Positions 35,998 to 43,460 of a stretch of DNA of 64,000 nt are shown one piece after another. The translations under genes were made by a program, and so were the position numbers. The notes beneath the pieces are model-generated. The model made no database searches, was not told the DNA's origin, and worked only from the letters and a program-made list of their open reading frames with translations. The DNA is from Demequina salsinemoris. GTDB taxonomy: Bacteria > Actinomycetota > Actinomycetes > Actinomycetales > Demequinaceae. Each line of letters opens with the position of its first letter. Position 1 is the stretch's first letter. Location: assembly GCF_000974805.1 (NCBI RefSeq), contig NZ_BBQZ01000003.1, positions 1 to 64,000 of the forward strand, read 5' to 3'.

Positions 35998-36852
35998 ATG
36001 GACAGGCTGACCCTGGAGCTCGACGGCCGGACCGTCGGCTGGTACGACTCCGGCACCGGTGGGGACGATGCGCTCGCCGTGATCTGGCATCACGGGACCC
36101 CGAACATCGGTGAGCCTCCGGAGCCGTTGTTCTCCCTGGCTGATGAGCTCGGGGTCCGTCTGCTCGGTGTCGACCGGCCCGGGTACGGGGCTTCCGAGGG
36201 GGTGGTCGGGCGGTCGGTCGCCGACATCGCGCCCCTGGCCGCGGCGGTGGCCGACGAGGTCGGCGCCGAGCGCTTCGCCGTGATGGGGCACTCCGGAGGA
36301 GGACCGCACGCGCTCGCGTGCGCCGCGCTCCTGCCGTCCCGCGTGGTCGCCGCGGTGACCTTCGCGGGAGTCGCGCCGCTCGTCGCCCCCGGCGACGGGC
36401 CCGCGGGGCTCGGAATGTCGTGGTGGGACGGGATGCACTCGGTCGGGACCGCCGAGCTCAAGGCCGCGCTCCAGGGCGGTGAGGCGCTTGAGGAGCTGCT
36501 TGCGAGCGAGGAATGGGATCCGTCGACGTTCACCGACCGCGACCTCGAGGCGCTCGACGGTCGCTGGAGCTGGTTCACGCGCATTGCCGCCTTGGGGGTC
36601 GAGCACGGTCGGGCAGGATTCGTCGCCGACGACCTCGCGTTCGTCCGGCCGTGGGGCTTCTCCGTGACCGACGTGACCGCCCCCACCCGCATCGTCCAGG
36701 GAGGCGACGACCGCATCGTCCCCGTGCGGCACGGCCGCTGGCTCGGTGAAGGCGTTCCTGAGGCCGACTACCAGGAGCGTCCCGGTGACGGTCATCTGAC
36801 CGTGGTGGACGCCGCCTTCGACGCGCTCAGGTGGGTGAGCGGCCTTCGGTGA
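35998..36852 (+). CDS. Alpha/beta hydrolase (third, distinct subgroup)
   Basis: A 284-residue alpha/beta hydrolase, more distant than the two upstream paralogues. WHHGTPNIGEPPEPLF forms the oxyanion region, DRPGYGASEG follows, nucleophile elbow AVMGHSGGGPHALACAA, late Asp in GGDDRIVPV and His in DGHLTVVDA. Such proteins include esterases, haloperoxidase-like enzymes and epoxide hydrolases. The ATG at 35998 has GGAG 6 nt upstream. Two reverse decamers lie near its 3-prime part (36688, 36712), both read as Arg-Ile-Val. Confidence 0.87.
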   Translation: MDRLTLELDGRTVGWYDSGTGGDDALAVIWHHGTPNIGEPPEPLFSLADELGVRLLGVDRPGYGASEGVVGRSVADIAPLAAAVADEVGAERFAVMGHSGGGPHALACAALLPSRVVAAVTFAGVAPLVAPGDGPAGLGMSWWDGMHSVGTAELKAALQGGEALEELLASEEWDPSTFTDRDLEALDGRWSWFTRIAALGVEHGRAGFVADDLAFVRPWGFSVTDVTAPTRIVQGGDDRIVPVRHGRWLGEGVPEADYQERPGDGHLTVVDAAFDALRWVSGLR

Positions 36853-36907
36853 CGAGTTGCTGTGGTAGCGGTCAGCGGTCCCGGGTTTTCGGGTCCATCA
36901 TGGACGA

Positions 36908-37312
36908 GTGAGCAGCTCTGCAGAACTTGAGGACCGTAAGTACTTCCCGACCATCGAGGACGCGATTGCCGACTGGCAGCCGCCGCTCGACAACATCACC
37001 GCCATTCGTGACGCGGTCCGCGGGCTCGCCTACGAGCACGTCTACATTCCCGCTACCAGGGAGTTCATTGCTCTTGAGGCTCCGGCAGGCGCCGGGATCG
37101 TCGGCTACGTGATGCCCGACTTCGTGTCCCTGCAGCCGCTCGACGGAGAGAAGCAGATGGTGCCGCTGCCCGTCGCGGGTGGCCCCGCGCCCAAGCCCGT
37201 GAAGAAGAAGGCGAAGCCGAAGAAGGTGCATGCCGTGGACATCGTGCATGACCTGTGCCCCACCTGCTTCACGGCGCTTCCCGCGACCGGGGTGTGCGCG
37301 TACTGCGAGTAG
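36908..37312 (+). CDS. Hypothetical protein with C-terminal zinc ribbon
   Basis: A 134-residue protein of unknown function. An N-terminal alpha/beta region (YFPTIEDAIADWQPPLDNITA; YVMPDFVSLQPL) leads to a Lys/Pro linker (KPVKKKAKPKKVH) and a C-terminal CxxC...CxxC motif (LCPTCF, CAYCE-stop) that should bind zinc. GTG start is 6 nt after CATCAT (leaderless). It opens a stretch of genes with visibly weaker third-position GC bias than their neighbours. Confidence 0.7.
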   Translation: MSSSAELEDRKYFPTIEDAIADWQPPLDNITAIRDAVRGLAYEHVYIPATREFIALEAPAGAGIVGYVMPDFVSLQPLDGEKQMVPLPVAGGPAPKPVKKKAKPKKVHAVDIVHDLCPTCFTALPATGVCAYCE

Positions 37313-37383
37313 CGGCGAACTCCCGGGCGATTCTGCGCCTGGCGTGATCTGGGCGGCCGCATCCGTCGCGTAGCGTCGGGTCC

Positions 37384-38100
37384 GTGCTTGAGATCTGGGA
37401 CCGCATCTGGGCGGACGTGACCACTGACGTTGTTGCGTCTCCTCCGGCGGCTTTGGTGCCGCTCGCGGTGGTCGTCGCCGTGCTGGCCGTGCCGTCGCTG
37501 TGGCACCTGGCACGTCACGTCGTGACGATCGCGCACGAGGCCGGCCACGGATTCGTCGCCTTCCTCACCGGAAGGCGCGTGAGCGGGATCCGACTGCACT
37601 CGGACACCTCCGGCCTGACGACGTCGGTGGGTCAGGAGAAGCGGCTTCCGCTGTCACTCATGGCCTTCGCGGGGTATCCGGCGCCCGGGGTGCTGGGGCT
37701 GGGCGCCGCCGCGCTGATCGCGGCCGGGTATCCGCTCGCGCTGCTGTGGATCGTCGTTGTCGTGCTGGTGCTCGTGCTGGTGCAGATCCGGAACTGGTAC
37801 GGCTTCCTCGTGATGGTGGTCGCGCTCGGGGCCGCCGTCGCGGTCGCGTGGTTCGCTCCGACCGACTGGCGTGTAGGTGTCGCGTACGGCATGGCGTGGC
37901 TGCTGCTGCTCGGTGCTGTTCGGGCCGTCGTGGAGCTGGGGACCTCTCGGCGCCGACCTGGTGGTGGCGGGTCGGACGCCGACGCGCTGGCGCGGCTGAC
38001 GCGCGTGCCTGGGGGAGTGTGGGTGGCGCTGTTCTGGCTCGTGACCGTCGGGTGTGCGCTGGGTGGCGCGTGGCTGATGCTCGCCGGGTTGGTCGCCTAG
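37384..38100 (+). CDS. M50 family membrane metallopeptidase
   Basis: A 238-residue integral membrane zinc protease of the M50B type. The catalytic HExxH is HEAGHGFVAFLTGRRVSG at about residue 57; five to six further membrane segments follow (GVLGLGAAALIAAGYPL, LLWIVVVVLVLVLVQI, and others). A late Asp ligand is not certain by eye. GTG start lies 7 nt after TAGCGT. Its stop codon overlaps the stop of the convergent gene (CTAG shared). Confidence 0.85.
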   Translation: MLEIWDRIWADVTTDVVASPPAALVPLAVVVAVLAVPSLWHLARHVVTIAHEAGHGFVAFLTGRRVSGIRLHSDTSGLTTSVGQEKRLPLSLMAFAGYPAPGVLGLGAAALIAAGYPLALLWIVVVVLVLVLVQIRNWYGFLVMVVALGAAVAVAWFAPTDWRVGVAYGMAWLLLLGAVRAVVELGTSRRRPGGGGSDADALARLTRVPGGVWVALFWLVTVGCALGGAWLMLAGLVA

Positions 38101-38426
38101 CGGCTTGCCCCGTCCCTGACCGCGGTCTCCCACAGCTCGAGCGTGAACTCGATGTCGGGGCGGGCTCGCCGCAGGCCTCGCAGGAGGCTGGTGGCCTCGG
38201 CGGCGTGCTGATTGGCGGCGATGCGTGAGGGCCAGCCGTGCTCGGGCTCGAAGTGGGCGTTGAAGCTCGCGGCCCAGGCGAGGATGCGCTGCGTCAGTTC
38301 GTCCGGGAGGCCTGCTGGGTTGCCGTCGAGTGCGGGGCCGACGTCGTCGTCGTCCCACAGCGGCCAGTCGACCGCGTACTCGTTCATGAGGCGCATGGCT
38401 CCATCATGGCTCGCGCCGCGCTTCAT
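38097..38426 (-). CDS. Small hypothetical acidic protein
   Basis: A 109-residue protein I do not recognise, with a YAVDWPLWDDDD start region followed by helical segments (LTQRILAWAASFNAHFEPEHGW, RIAANQHAAEATSLLRGLRRA). The start ATG overlaps the stop of the upstream PKD gene (ATGA), so translation is coupled; internal ATGs at 38396 or 38387 are alternatives. Its size, acidic W-rich start and last position suggest a cytoplasmic accessory or immunity-like partner; this is only a guess. Confidence 0.6.
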   Translation of the reverse strand: MKRGASHDGAMRLMNEYAVDWPLWDDDDVGPALDGNPAGLPDELTQRILAWAASFNAHFEPEHGWPSRIAANQHAAEATSLLRGLRRARPDIEFTLELWETAVRDGASR

Positions 38427-39331
38427 CCGTCGAGGCAGTTGCCGTTGAGGTCGCAGTCGACGAGCTTGCTGTGGACCGTGCGGACCTCGAGCGTCTGCGT
38501 GGCCGAGGTGCTGGTGATGGTGCCGTCGATGTCGATCCAGGCGCCGCCGTCGATGCTGTAGCTGCCGGCCCACGTGGTCTCCAGGACGATGCTGACGTCC
38601 GTTTGCTGGGCGGTGTAGGTGTGGCTGATGGTCTCGTTGGGGTACGGCTGACCGGGGTCGGTGGTGGTCGTGGTTTCGCCGTCTCCCCAGGTCCATTCGT
38701 ATGAGGTCGGGGTGGCGCGGATGCGGACCGGGACGCCCAGGAGCGTGCGGGAGATGATGACGGGGTCGGGTTCCACGTAGGCGATCGTCGGGACCGTGGA
38801 GTAGACCCAGCCTTGGTCGGGCTGGATCGTGTGCTCGGGGACGCCGGGCTCAAGGGAGGCCCATGCGGTGACGGCGAGCTCTGCGACGGTGGGGCCTGTG
38901 TCCTCGGTGGCTGCCGCGCAGCTGTAGCTGGTGACCATCGACCATGCGGTGGCGTCGCCCGTCGCGACGTCCACCCAGCGTTCGAACAGCGGCCAGGTCA
39001 GAGTGGCTCCAGGGGCGCAGATAGCGACTGCGGTGATTCCGGTAGGGCAGGCGGCGAAGCTGGCGTCGTTGACGCAGTCGACGCGGATGGTTTCGTGGCG
39101 TTGTCCGGTGTCTGAGGCGGTGTCCGTTGATGAGTCGCCTGTGCTGCTGCCACCTGTGTTGCTTCCTGCGCCCAATTCGAAGCGGGCATCGTCGTCGCTT
39201 GTCTGTCCGCCGAGGGTGCCCCACGAGGAGTCGTCTGCGGATGCAGACTGCGAGAGCCAGGTGAGGAGCGCGGCGATCGCTGCAAGGGTGATCGCGAGCG
39301 CGCGAACGTCTGCCCTACTTCGTGTCGTCAA
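38423..39331 (-). CDS. Secreted PKD-domain protein
   Basis: A 302-residue exported protein. TTG at 39331 is the likely start: AAGGGG lies 6 nt upstream and it gives a clean signal peptide (TTRSRADVRALAITLAAIAA... ending LSQSASA). A Ser/Thr/Gly-rich linker follows, then a Cys-containing region and a C-terminal PKD-like domain (YEWTWGDGETTT, ISHTYTA). It overlaps the upstream lipoprotein gene by 17 bp. Surface adhesion or carbohydrate binding is possible. No catalytic motif is visible. Confidence 0.78.
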   Translation of the reverse strand: MTTRSRADVRALAITLAAIAALLTWLSQSASADDSSWGTLGGQTSDDDARFELGAGSNTGGSSTGDSSTDTASDTGQRHETIRVDCVNDASFAACPTGITAVAICAPGATLTWPLFERWVDVATGDATAWSMVTSYSCAAATEDTGPTVAELAVTAWASLEPGVPEHTIQPDQGWVYSTVPTIAYVEPDPVIISRTLLGVPVRIRATPTSYEWTWGDGETTTTTDPGQPYPNETISHTYTAQQTDVSIVLETTWAGSYSIDGGAWIDIDGTITSTSATQTLEVRTVHSKLVDCDLNGNCLDG

Positions 39332-39950
39332 CGCTGACCCCTTGGACGCGCCACAGGCCGTCGGTCCAAGTGAGGAGTGTGTCAACTGTAAACGTCCCAG
39401 CGGGGGAGGACCCGGCGCTATTGCCCTCGCTATCCACGTAGTCGAATTGGCTCTGCGAGACGGTAACGCGCACGAAAGCCGAGCCATCGTCGTCGAGTGT
39501 GCCTTGCAGGGTTGACTGGTCCTGGTCAACCGACCCAACGGCGAGGTGTTGACCTGTCTCACTCAAGTACTCGACGTCGCCGATTATGTCCGCGCAGAAA
39601 TCGCAACTGTCCAGGGAAAGTGACTTCAATACGAGGGGATCGGTGCTCTTCAATGCATTCGGATATTCACTCATGAAGAACTGCGCCGTCGCCATCGCGC
39701 CCGCGACGTCGGTGCGCGCCGCATCCTCAGGCATCATCGCCAGCAGTTCCTCGTCGCTCAGGGTGGTCGTACTCGGCGAAGCCGACGGGGAGGCGGACGG
39801 CGTCGCCGAAGCGCTCGCGGACTCCGTGGTCTCCGTCGGCGACGCGCTCTCAGCGACCACAGCATCGGACCCAGTGCAGCCCGTGAGCAGCACGGCGCCG
39901 AGCGCGCCAGCGGCCAGCGCGACTCCGAGTGTCCGATTTGTCCCCACCAT
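39315..39950 (-). CDS. Lipoprotein, DUF6318-like
   Basis: A 211-residue lipoprotein with signal peptide and lipobox LLTGC (Cys25), a Ser/Thr/Ala-rich spacer, and a C-terminal NTF2-like region with DPLVLKSLSLDSCDFCADI and LLTWTDGLWRVQGVSV. This matches the DUF6318 type found beside secreted PKD proteins in actinobacteria (recognition moderate). TAGGGT is 6 nt before the ATG (leaderless). It heads a three-gene unit with overlapping ends. Confidence 0.75.
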   Translation of the reverse strand: MVGTNRTLGVALAAGALGAVLLTGCTGSDAVVAESASPTETTESASASATPSASPSASPSTTTLSDEELLAMMPEDAARTDVAGAMATAQFFMSEYPNALKSTDPLVLKSLSLDSCDFCADIIGDVEYLSETGQHLAVGSVDQDQSTLQGTLDDDGSAFVRVTVSQSQFDYVDSEGNSAGSSPAGTFTVDTLLTWTDGLWRVQGVSVDDTK

Positions 39951-40013
39951 GCGGCGACCCTAGTTCGGCGAGCCGCGCCGCTGCACCAGGGTTGCTGAAG
40001 CTGTGGACAACGC

Positions 40014-40364
40014 TCAGTCGAGCGACTCGATCGAGGTACGCAGCCGCTCCTCGGCCTTGGCCTTCCAATTGCCGTCGGAGTAGTTGGCGGCGAACGTCTC
40101 GACGAACTCGACGGGGTCGTCTCCGACGACGTCGCGGACTGGGGTTGACCCAGCGGCGGCCTGCTCGAACAGGTCTGCGAGGTCCTCGAACATCTGGCTG
40201 AGGATGTCGGCGTCGTTGGAGACGATGGCGGCGCTCATCATGTACTTCTCGAGCGCGGCGACAGCGGTGCGGTACGGCTCGGGCAGCGCCTTCGCGCGGG
40301 CCTTGTACTCGCGCCAGCGTCGCTTGTCTCCGATGAGCTTCTCTGCGAGCTTGGTGATGTCCAT
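40014..40364 (-). CDS. DUF1048 family protein
   Basis: A 116-residue helical cytoplasmic protein of the DUF1048 family (DKRRWREYKARAKALPEPYRTAVAALEKYMM; DILSQMFEDLADLFEQAAAGSTPVRDVVGDDPVEF, each cut to core). Function unknown. It follows a PadR gene by 2 bp, the usual pairing of DUF1048 genes, and is presumably repressed with it. Confidence 0.85.
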   Translation of the reverse strand: MDITKLAEKLIGDKRRWREYKARAKALPEPYRTAVAALEKYMMSAAIVSNDADILSQMFEDLADLFEQAAAGSTPVRDVVGDDPVEFVETFAANYSDGNWKAKAEERLRTSIESLD

Positions 40365-40366
40365 GG

Positions 40367-40696
40367 TCAGCGTCCTTCGGTCTTGAGTTGGTCGATGCGG
40401 GTGGCGAGGAATCCCCAGGTGGTCCAGAACTCGTCGAGCTGGGTGCGACCTGAGGCATTGAGCGAGTAGACCTTGCGGGGCGGTCCCTGTTCAGAGGGCA
40501 CCTTCTCGACGTCCACGAGGCCGCGCTTCTCGATGCGGACGAGTAGGGCGTAGACAGTGCCCTCGACGATGTCCTCGAAGCCCTGTTCGCGCAGCCGTGC
40601 GGTGATCTCGTAGCCGTATGCGGGTGCGGTCGCGAGCAATGCGAGCACGATCCCCTCGAGCGTGCCCTTGAGCATCTCGGTGATCTGCTTACCCAT
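40367..40696 (-). CDS. PadR family transcriptional regulator
   Basis: A 109-residue PadR repressor: MLKGTLEGIVLALLATAPAYGYEI (start), winged helix and GTVYALLVRIEKRGLV, C-terminal dimerisation helix. GGAGGTG precedes the ATG. It controls its own operon with the DUF1048 gene through AGTACT-containing sites directly upstream. Confidence 0.92.
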   Translation of the reverse strand: MGKQITEMLKGTLEGIVLALLATAPAYGYEITARLREQGFEDIVEGTVYALLVRIEKRGLVDVEKVPSEQGPPRKVYSLNASGRTQLDEFWTTWGFLATRIDQLKTEGR

Positions 40697-40711
40697 TGAG
40701 CACCTCCGTTC

Positions 40712-40757
40712 AGTACTTGGTGTTGTTGAGTACTAGTAGATAGTATTGCCAAGTACT
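40712..40757. promoter_or_regulatory. PadR operator-promoter
   Basis: AGTACTTGG (40712-40720) and CCAAGTACT (40749-40757) are perfect inverted arms around an AT-rich centre with a third AGTACT (40729-40734). Position and symmetry fit autorepression by PadR. Confidence 0.65.
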
Positions 40758-40850
40758 GGGGGTGTGGCAAGTCCTTGATGGACGATGCGGTGGCTGGGGA
40801 GCTATTCAGGGTGATGCTTGCGGGCAGTCCAGCCAGTCGCGGCGGGGTGG

Positions 40851-41825
40851 CTAGCTCCGGTGTTCTTCCCAGTGCTTCTCGAGCCACTCCGCGTGTTGGT
40901 CGTTGATGTCTACCTGAAGCGGCTTGTCCTGGAGGCGCGTGTACTGCGCGTACGGCGCAAGCGTTTCGGACACGTCGATCCGGCGCGTTGACGGGTTGAC
41001 TGCGAGCCCGCCGTCATCGAACAGGCGGTGGATGTCGCGCCGGAGCATGAGGCCCCCGTGCTCATGGTGCTCACCGAGATCTGCGTAACTGTAGAGGTGG
41101 CCCGCATCGAGGACCCGCTTCGGTGTGGGGCCAGTAAACGCGCAGTGCTCGCCGAAGCGAGCCAGAATGCGTTCGCGGAACTGTTGCTGACCCCTGCGGA
41201 CGCGGACGACCGCTTGCGCGTGGCCCGAGGCTAGCGGCGTGTACTCGACTTGCTGATTCGGTGTGATGATTTCCGGGGCCCGGTGGACAATCCGAGACAC
41301 TGCTCGTGTCTCTCCAGCAGTCACGAGTGCGCTGCTAAGGGCGCTCCAGTCCAGGCTGCGCATGCTGTGCTGGCTCGCGGGGGAGAAGCAGAGGCTCCTC
41401 AATTGGGGTCCGCTGAGTAGTCCTTCTAGAGACGTCCACGCCGCGTCGTGCCGCGCTTTGTACTCCTTGACTTTGACGGGGTCGAGAGTCGGCTCGTCGA
41501 ACTCGGAACCGCACTTCTGGCACTTGTAGCGAGGGGTCTTCGTCGTGCGCTCGCCGATGTTCGTGCGACTGCAACTCGGGCACCGTGATCGGACCTTCGT
41601 CGCGTCTTTGGTCTCGATTTCCTCGACCACCGAGACGCCGAGCAGCCTCACTTTGTCCCAGATTGCCACCCGGTCGCCGACGGCGATCTCGGCATGGTTC
41701 TTGACCGTGCTGTCCCAGCTGTAGAACACATCCGCTTGGTCGTCATAGCCGGAGTTGCCACCGTACTGCCTGTTCTCGCCTGCAGCCATGAGCAGCCAAG
41801 CGGTTGGCCGCTGCGTCGCATCCAT
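40851..41825 (-). CDS. HNH endonuclease with N-terminal EVE/PUA-like domain and zinc ribbon (candidate modification-dependent restriction enzyme)
   Basis: A 324-residue protein. N-terminal about 1-75 (AWLLMAAGENRQYGG, YSWDSTVKNHAEIAVGDRVAIWD) looks like an EVE/PUA-fold base-reading domain; a zinc ribbon follows (RCPSCS ... YKCQKCG, about 87-120); the C-terminus is an HNH_2-type nuclease (FRERILARFGEHCAFTG, DAGHLYSYADLGEHH, GGLMLRRDIHRLFDDG). Fusions of EVE-type readers to HNH nucleases cleave DNA with modified bases (type IV-like). There is no methylase nearby, which fits. The EVE assignment is by pattern only. Base composition is less GC-biased than the core genes. Confidence 0.7.
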   Translation of the reverse strand: MDATQRPTAWLLMAAGENRQYGGNSGYDDQADVFYSWDSTVKNHAEIAVGDRVAIWDKVRLLGVSVVEEIETKDATKVRSRCPSCSRTNIGERTTKTPRYKCQKCGSEFDEPTLDPVKVKEYKARHDAAWTSLEGLLSGPQLRSLCFSPASQHSMRSLDWSALSSALVTAGETRAVSRIVHRAPEIITPNQQVEYTPLASGHAQAVVRVRRGQQQFRERILARFGEHCAFTGPTPKRVLDAGHLYSYADLGEHHEHGGLMLRRDIHRLFDDGGLAVNPSTRRIDVSETLAPYAQYTRLQDKPLQVDINDQHAEWLEKHWEEHRS

Positions 41826-41881
41826 GTCCGCAGCTTGGCAGCTCCACGACTTCCTTACAAGAACCTGGAATAACGAGTCGT

Positions 41882-42784
41882 GTGTCGCCGGTTGACGAAG
41901 GCGTGACCACACGTGCGCTCGTCCTCGGAGGCGGCGGATCCCTCGGCAACGCCTGGGAGATCGGCGTCCTCGCCGGCCTCGCCGACGGCGGGGTCGATCC
42001 CACGCGGGCCGAACTCGTCGTCGGTACCTCAGCCGGCGCCACGGCCGCCGCGATGATCGCCTGCGAGGCCCAGGATGTCCTGCTGGCGCAGGTCCTCGCC
42101 GAGGCCTACCCTGCGCCACGCAAGCCGCCGGCGGCCGGAGGAGCGCCCCGGCCCGGCACGAACTTCATGCAGCTCACCGCCGACATCATGGCGACCTCGG
42201 CGGACCCCGTGGACATGCGCAGGCGTATCGGCGCCGCCGCCCTCGAGCTCGAGTCCGACCTCGGCGTCGAGATCGTCGAGCGTCGCCTCGCCCAGGTCGC
42301 CTCACGCCTGCCGAGCCAGGACTGGCCCGACCGGCGAATCGTCCTCACGGCCGTCGACGCCGAGACGGGCGAGGAGGTCCTGCTGGACCGCGACAGTGGC
42401 GTTGCCCTCGCGGACGCCGTCGCCGCGAGCACCGCCGTCGGATTCGGCGTCCCGCCGCATGCGATCGGGAAGCAGAGACTCCTCGACGGCGGCTACCGCG
42501 CCAACGAGAACGCCGACCTCGCCTCCGGCTACGACCGCGTCCTCGTGCTGTCCCCGTTCGGCGGTCGCTCACGCCATCCGCAGGAGTGGGGCACCGCGCT
42601 CGCGGACCAGGTGGCCTTGCTGAAGGCCCAAGGCAGTGCCGTGGAGACGATCTTCCCCGACGACGCCTCGCGAGAGGCTTTCGGCCCCAACATGATGGAT
42701 CTGAGCCGCCGCCCGGCGGCCGCGCAGGCCGGTTTCGATCAAGGAAAGGCCCGGGCGGGCGCCCTGGAAGCGTTCTGGCGCTGA
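41882..42784 (+). CDS. Patatin-like phospholipase
   Basis: About 300 residues, patatin fold with oxyanion LVLGGGGSLGNAWEIG, nucleophile GTSAGATAA (Ser) and catalytic Asp in LLDGGYRANENADLA. A lipid acyl hydrolase with no signal peptide. GTG at 41882 lies 5 nt after TAACGA; GTG at 41903 (TTRALVL) is an alternative start. Divergent from the HNH nuclease gene. Patatins occur in some defence systems, but no companion effector or sensor genes are visible here. Confidence 0.85.
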   Translation: MSPVDEGVTTRALVLGGGGSLGNAWEIGVLAGLADGGVDPTRAELVVGTSAGATAAAMIACEAQDVLLAQVLAEAYPAPRKPPAAGGAPRPGTNFMQLTADIMATSADPVDMRRRIGAAALELESDLGVEIVERRLAQVASRLPSQDWPDRRIVLTAVDAETGEEVLLDRDSGVALADAVAASTAVGFGVPPHAIGKQRLLDGGYRANENADLASGYDRVLVLSPFGGRSRHPQEWGTALADQVALLKAQGSAVETIFPDDASREAFGPNMMDLSRRPAAAQAGFDQGKARAGALEAFWR

Positions 42785-42923
42785 CGCATCGTCCAGGTGG
42801 CACGAATGCGCGCCACGAACACGCCAGAGCGATGTCACGGGGCGAAGGCGAAGCGGGCGTATCCTTGCATTTAGCAGGAATGACGTCGATGGCGCGTTCG
42901 GCCGCGACGCGAACGACAGAGAA

Positions 42924-42993
42924 GCAAGGTTGCCTGTCGAGATTCTCGTTGAACGGCAAAATCGACAGGCTTCCTTGCAAGGTTGCCTGTCGA
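42924..42993. promoter_or_regulatory. MarR operator array (32-bp near-palindrome plus extra copy)
   Basis: GCAAGGTTGCCTGTCGA occurs at 42924-42940 and 42977-42993, and in reverse as TCGACAGGCTTCCTTGC at 42962-42978. The last two abut as a 32-bp palindrome with two mismatched pairs. A plausible -35 TTGCAA (42975) and -10 TACCGT (42999) lie in and beside it, just before the MarR gene. Confidence 0.75.
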
Positions 42994-43010
42994 AGTCGTA
43001 CCGTGGAAGC

Positions 43011-43460
43011 ATGACAGACAGCGAAAGCGCCTCCGAGGACACCCTCGAGACCGCTCGACGCCTGCGCCTCGCCATCAACCGCATCCGGCGCCTCTCGCGC
43101 CAGGCCGGCGAGCCCTCGGGCGTCACCCGATCGCAGGAGGTGGTGCTCCTCGTCCTCCGACGCCAGGGCCCCCTCAGCACCGCAGAGCTCGCCGAGATCG
43201 AGCGCGTCCGCCCGCAGTCCATGGGCGAGATCGTCCGCGGGCTCGTCGAGATCGGCATGGTCACCAAGGAGCCCCACCCCACCGACGGGCGCCGCGAGCT
43301 CGTCACCCTCACCCGCGTCGGCAAGGCGGTCGTGGAGCGCTCCAGCGCCTCGCGTGACGCCGAGCTCGCCGACCTCATCGCAAGCCGCCTGGACAACGAA
43401 GCCCGCGCGACCCTCGACGACGCCCTTGAGGTGCTCGAGCGGTTGGCGGCCGAGAAGTGA
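43011..43460 (+). CDS. MarR family regulator
   Basis: A 149-residue winged-helix repressor: VVLLVLRRQGPLSTAELAEIERVRPQSMGEIVRGLVEIGMV (core) and the wing KEPHPTDGRRELVTLT. The GTGA overlap couples it to the MFS exporter at 43457, its likely target together with itself. Confidence 0.92.
   Translation: MTDSESASEDTLETARRLRLAINRIRRLSRQAGEPSGVTRSQEVVLLVLRRQGPLSTAELAEIERVRPQSMGEIVRGLVEIGMVTKEPHPTDGRRELVTLTRVGKAVVERSSASRDAELADLIASRLDNEARATLDDALEVLERLAAEK

Noticed and set aside
40002..40010. TGTGGACAA, an exact DnaA-box match
   Set aside because: A single isolated box without a cluster, AT-rich unwinding region or dnaA/dnaN neighbours; not an origin.
41882..42784. Patatin gene as the effector of a CBASS-type defence system
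   Set aside because: No cyclase or other CBASS partner is adjacent; the neighbours are a divergent HNH nuclease and a MarR-MFS pair.
42924..42993. Inverted repeats upstream of marR as insertion sequence ends
   Set aside because: No transposase, and the repeats are centred on the promoter of the MarR gene, which explains them as operators.
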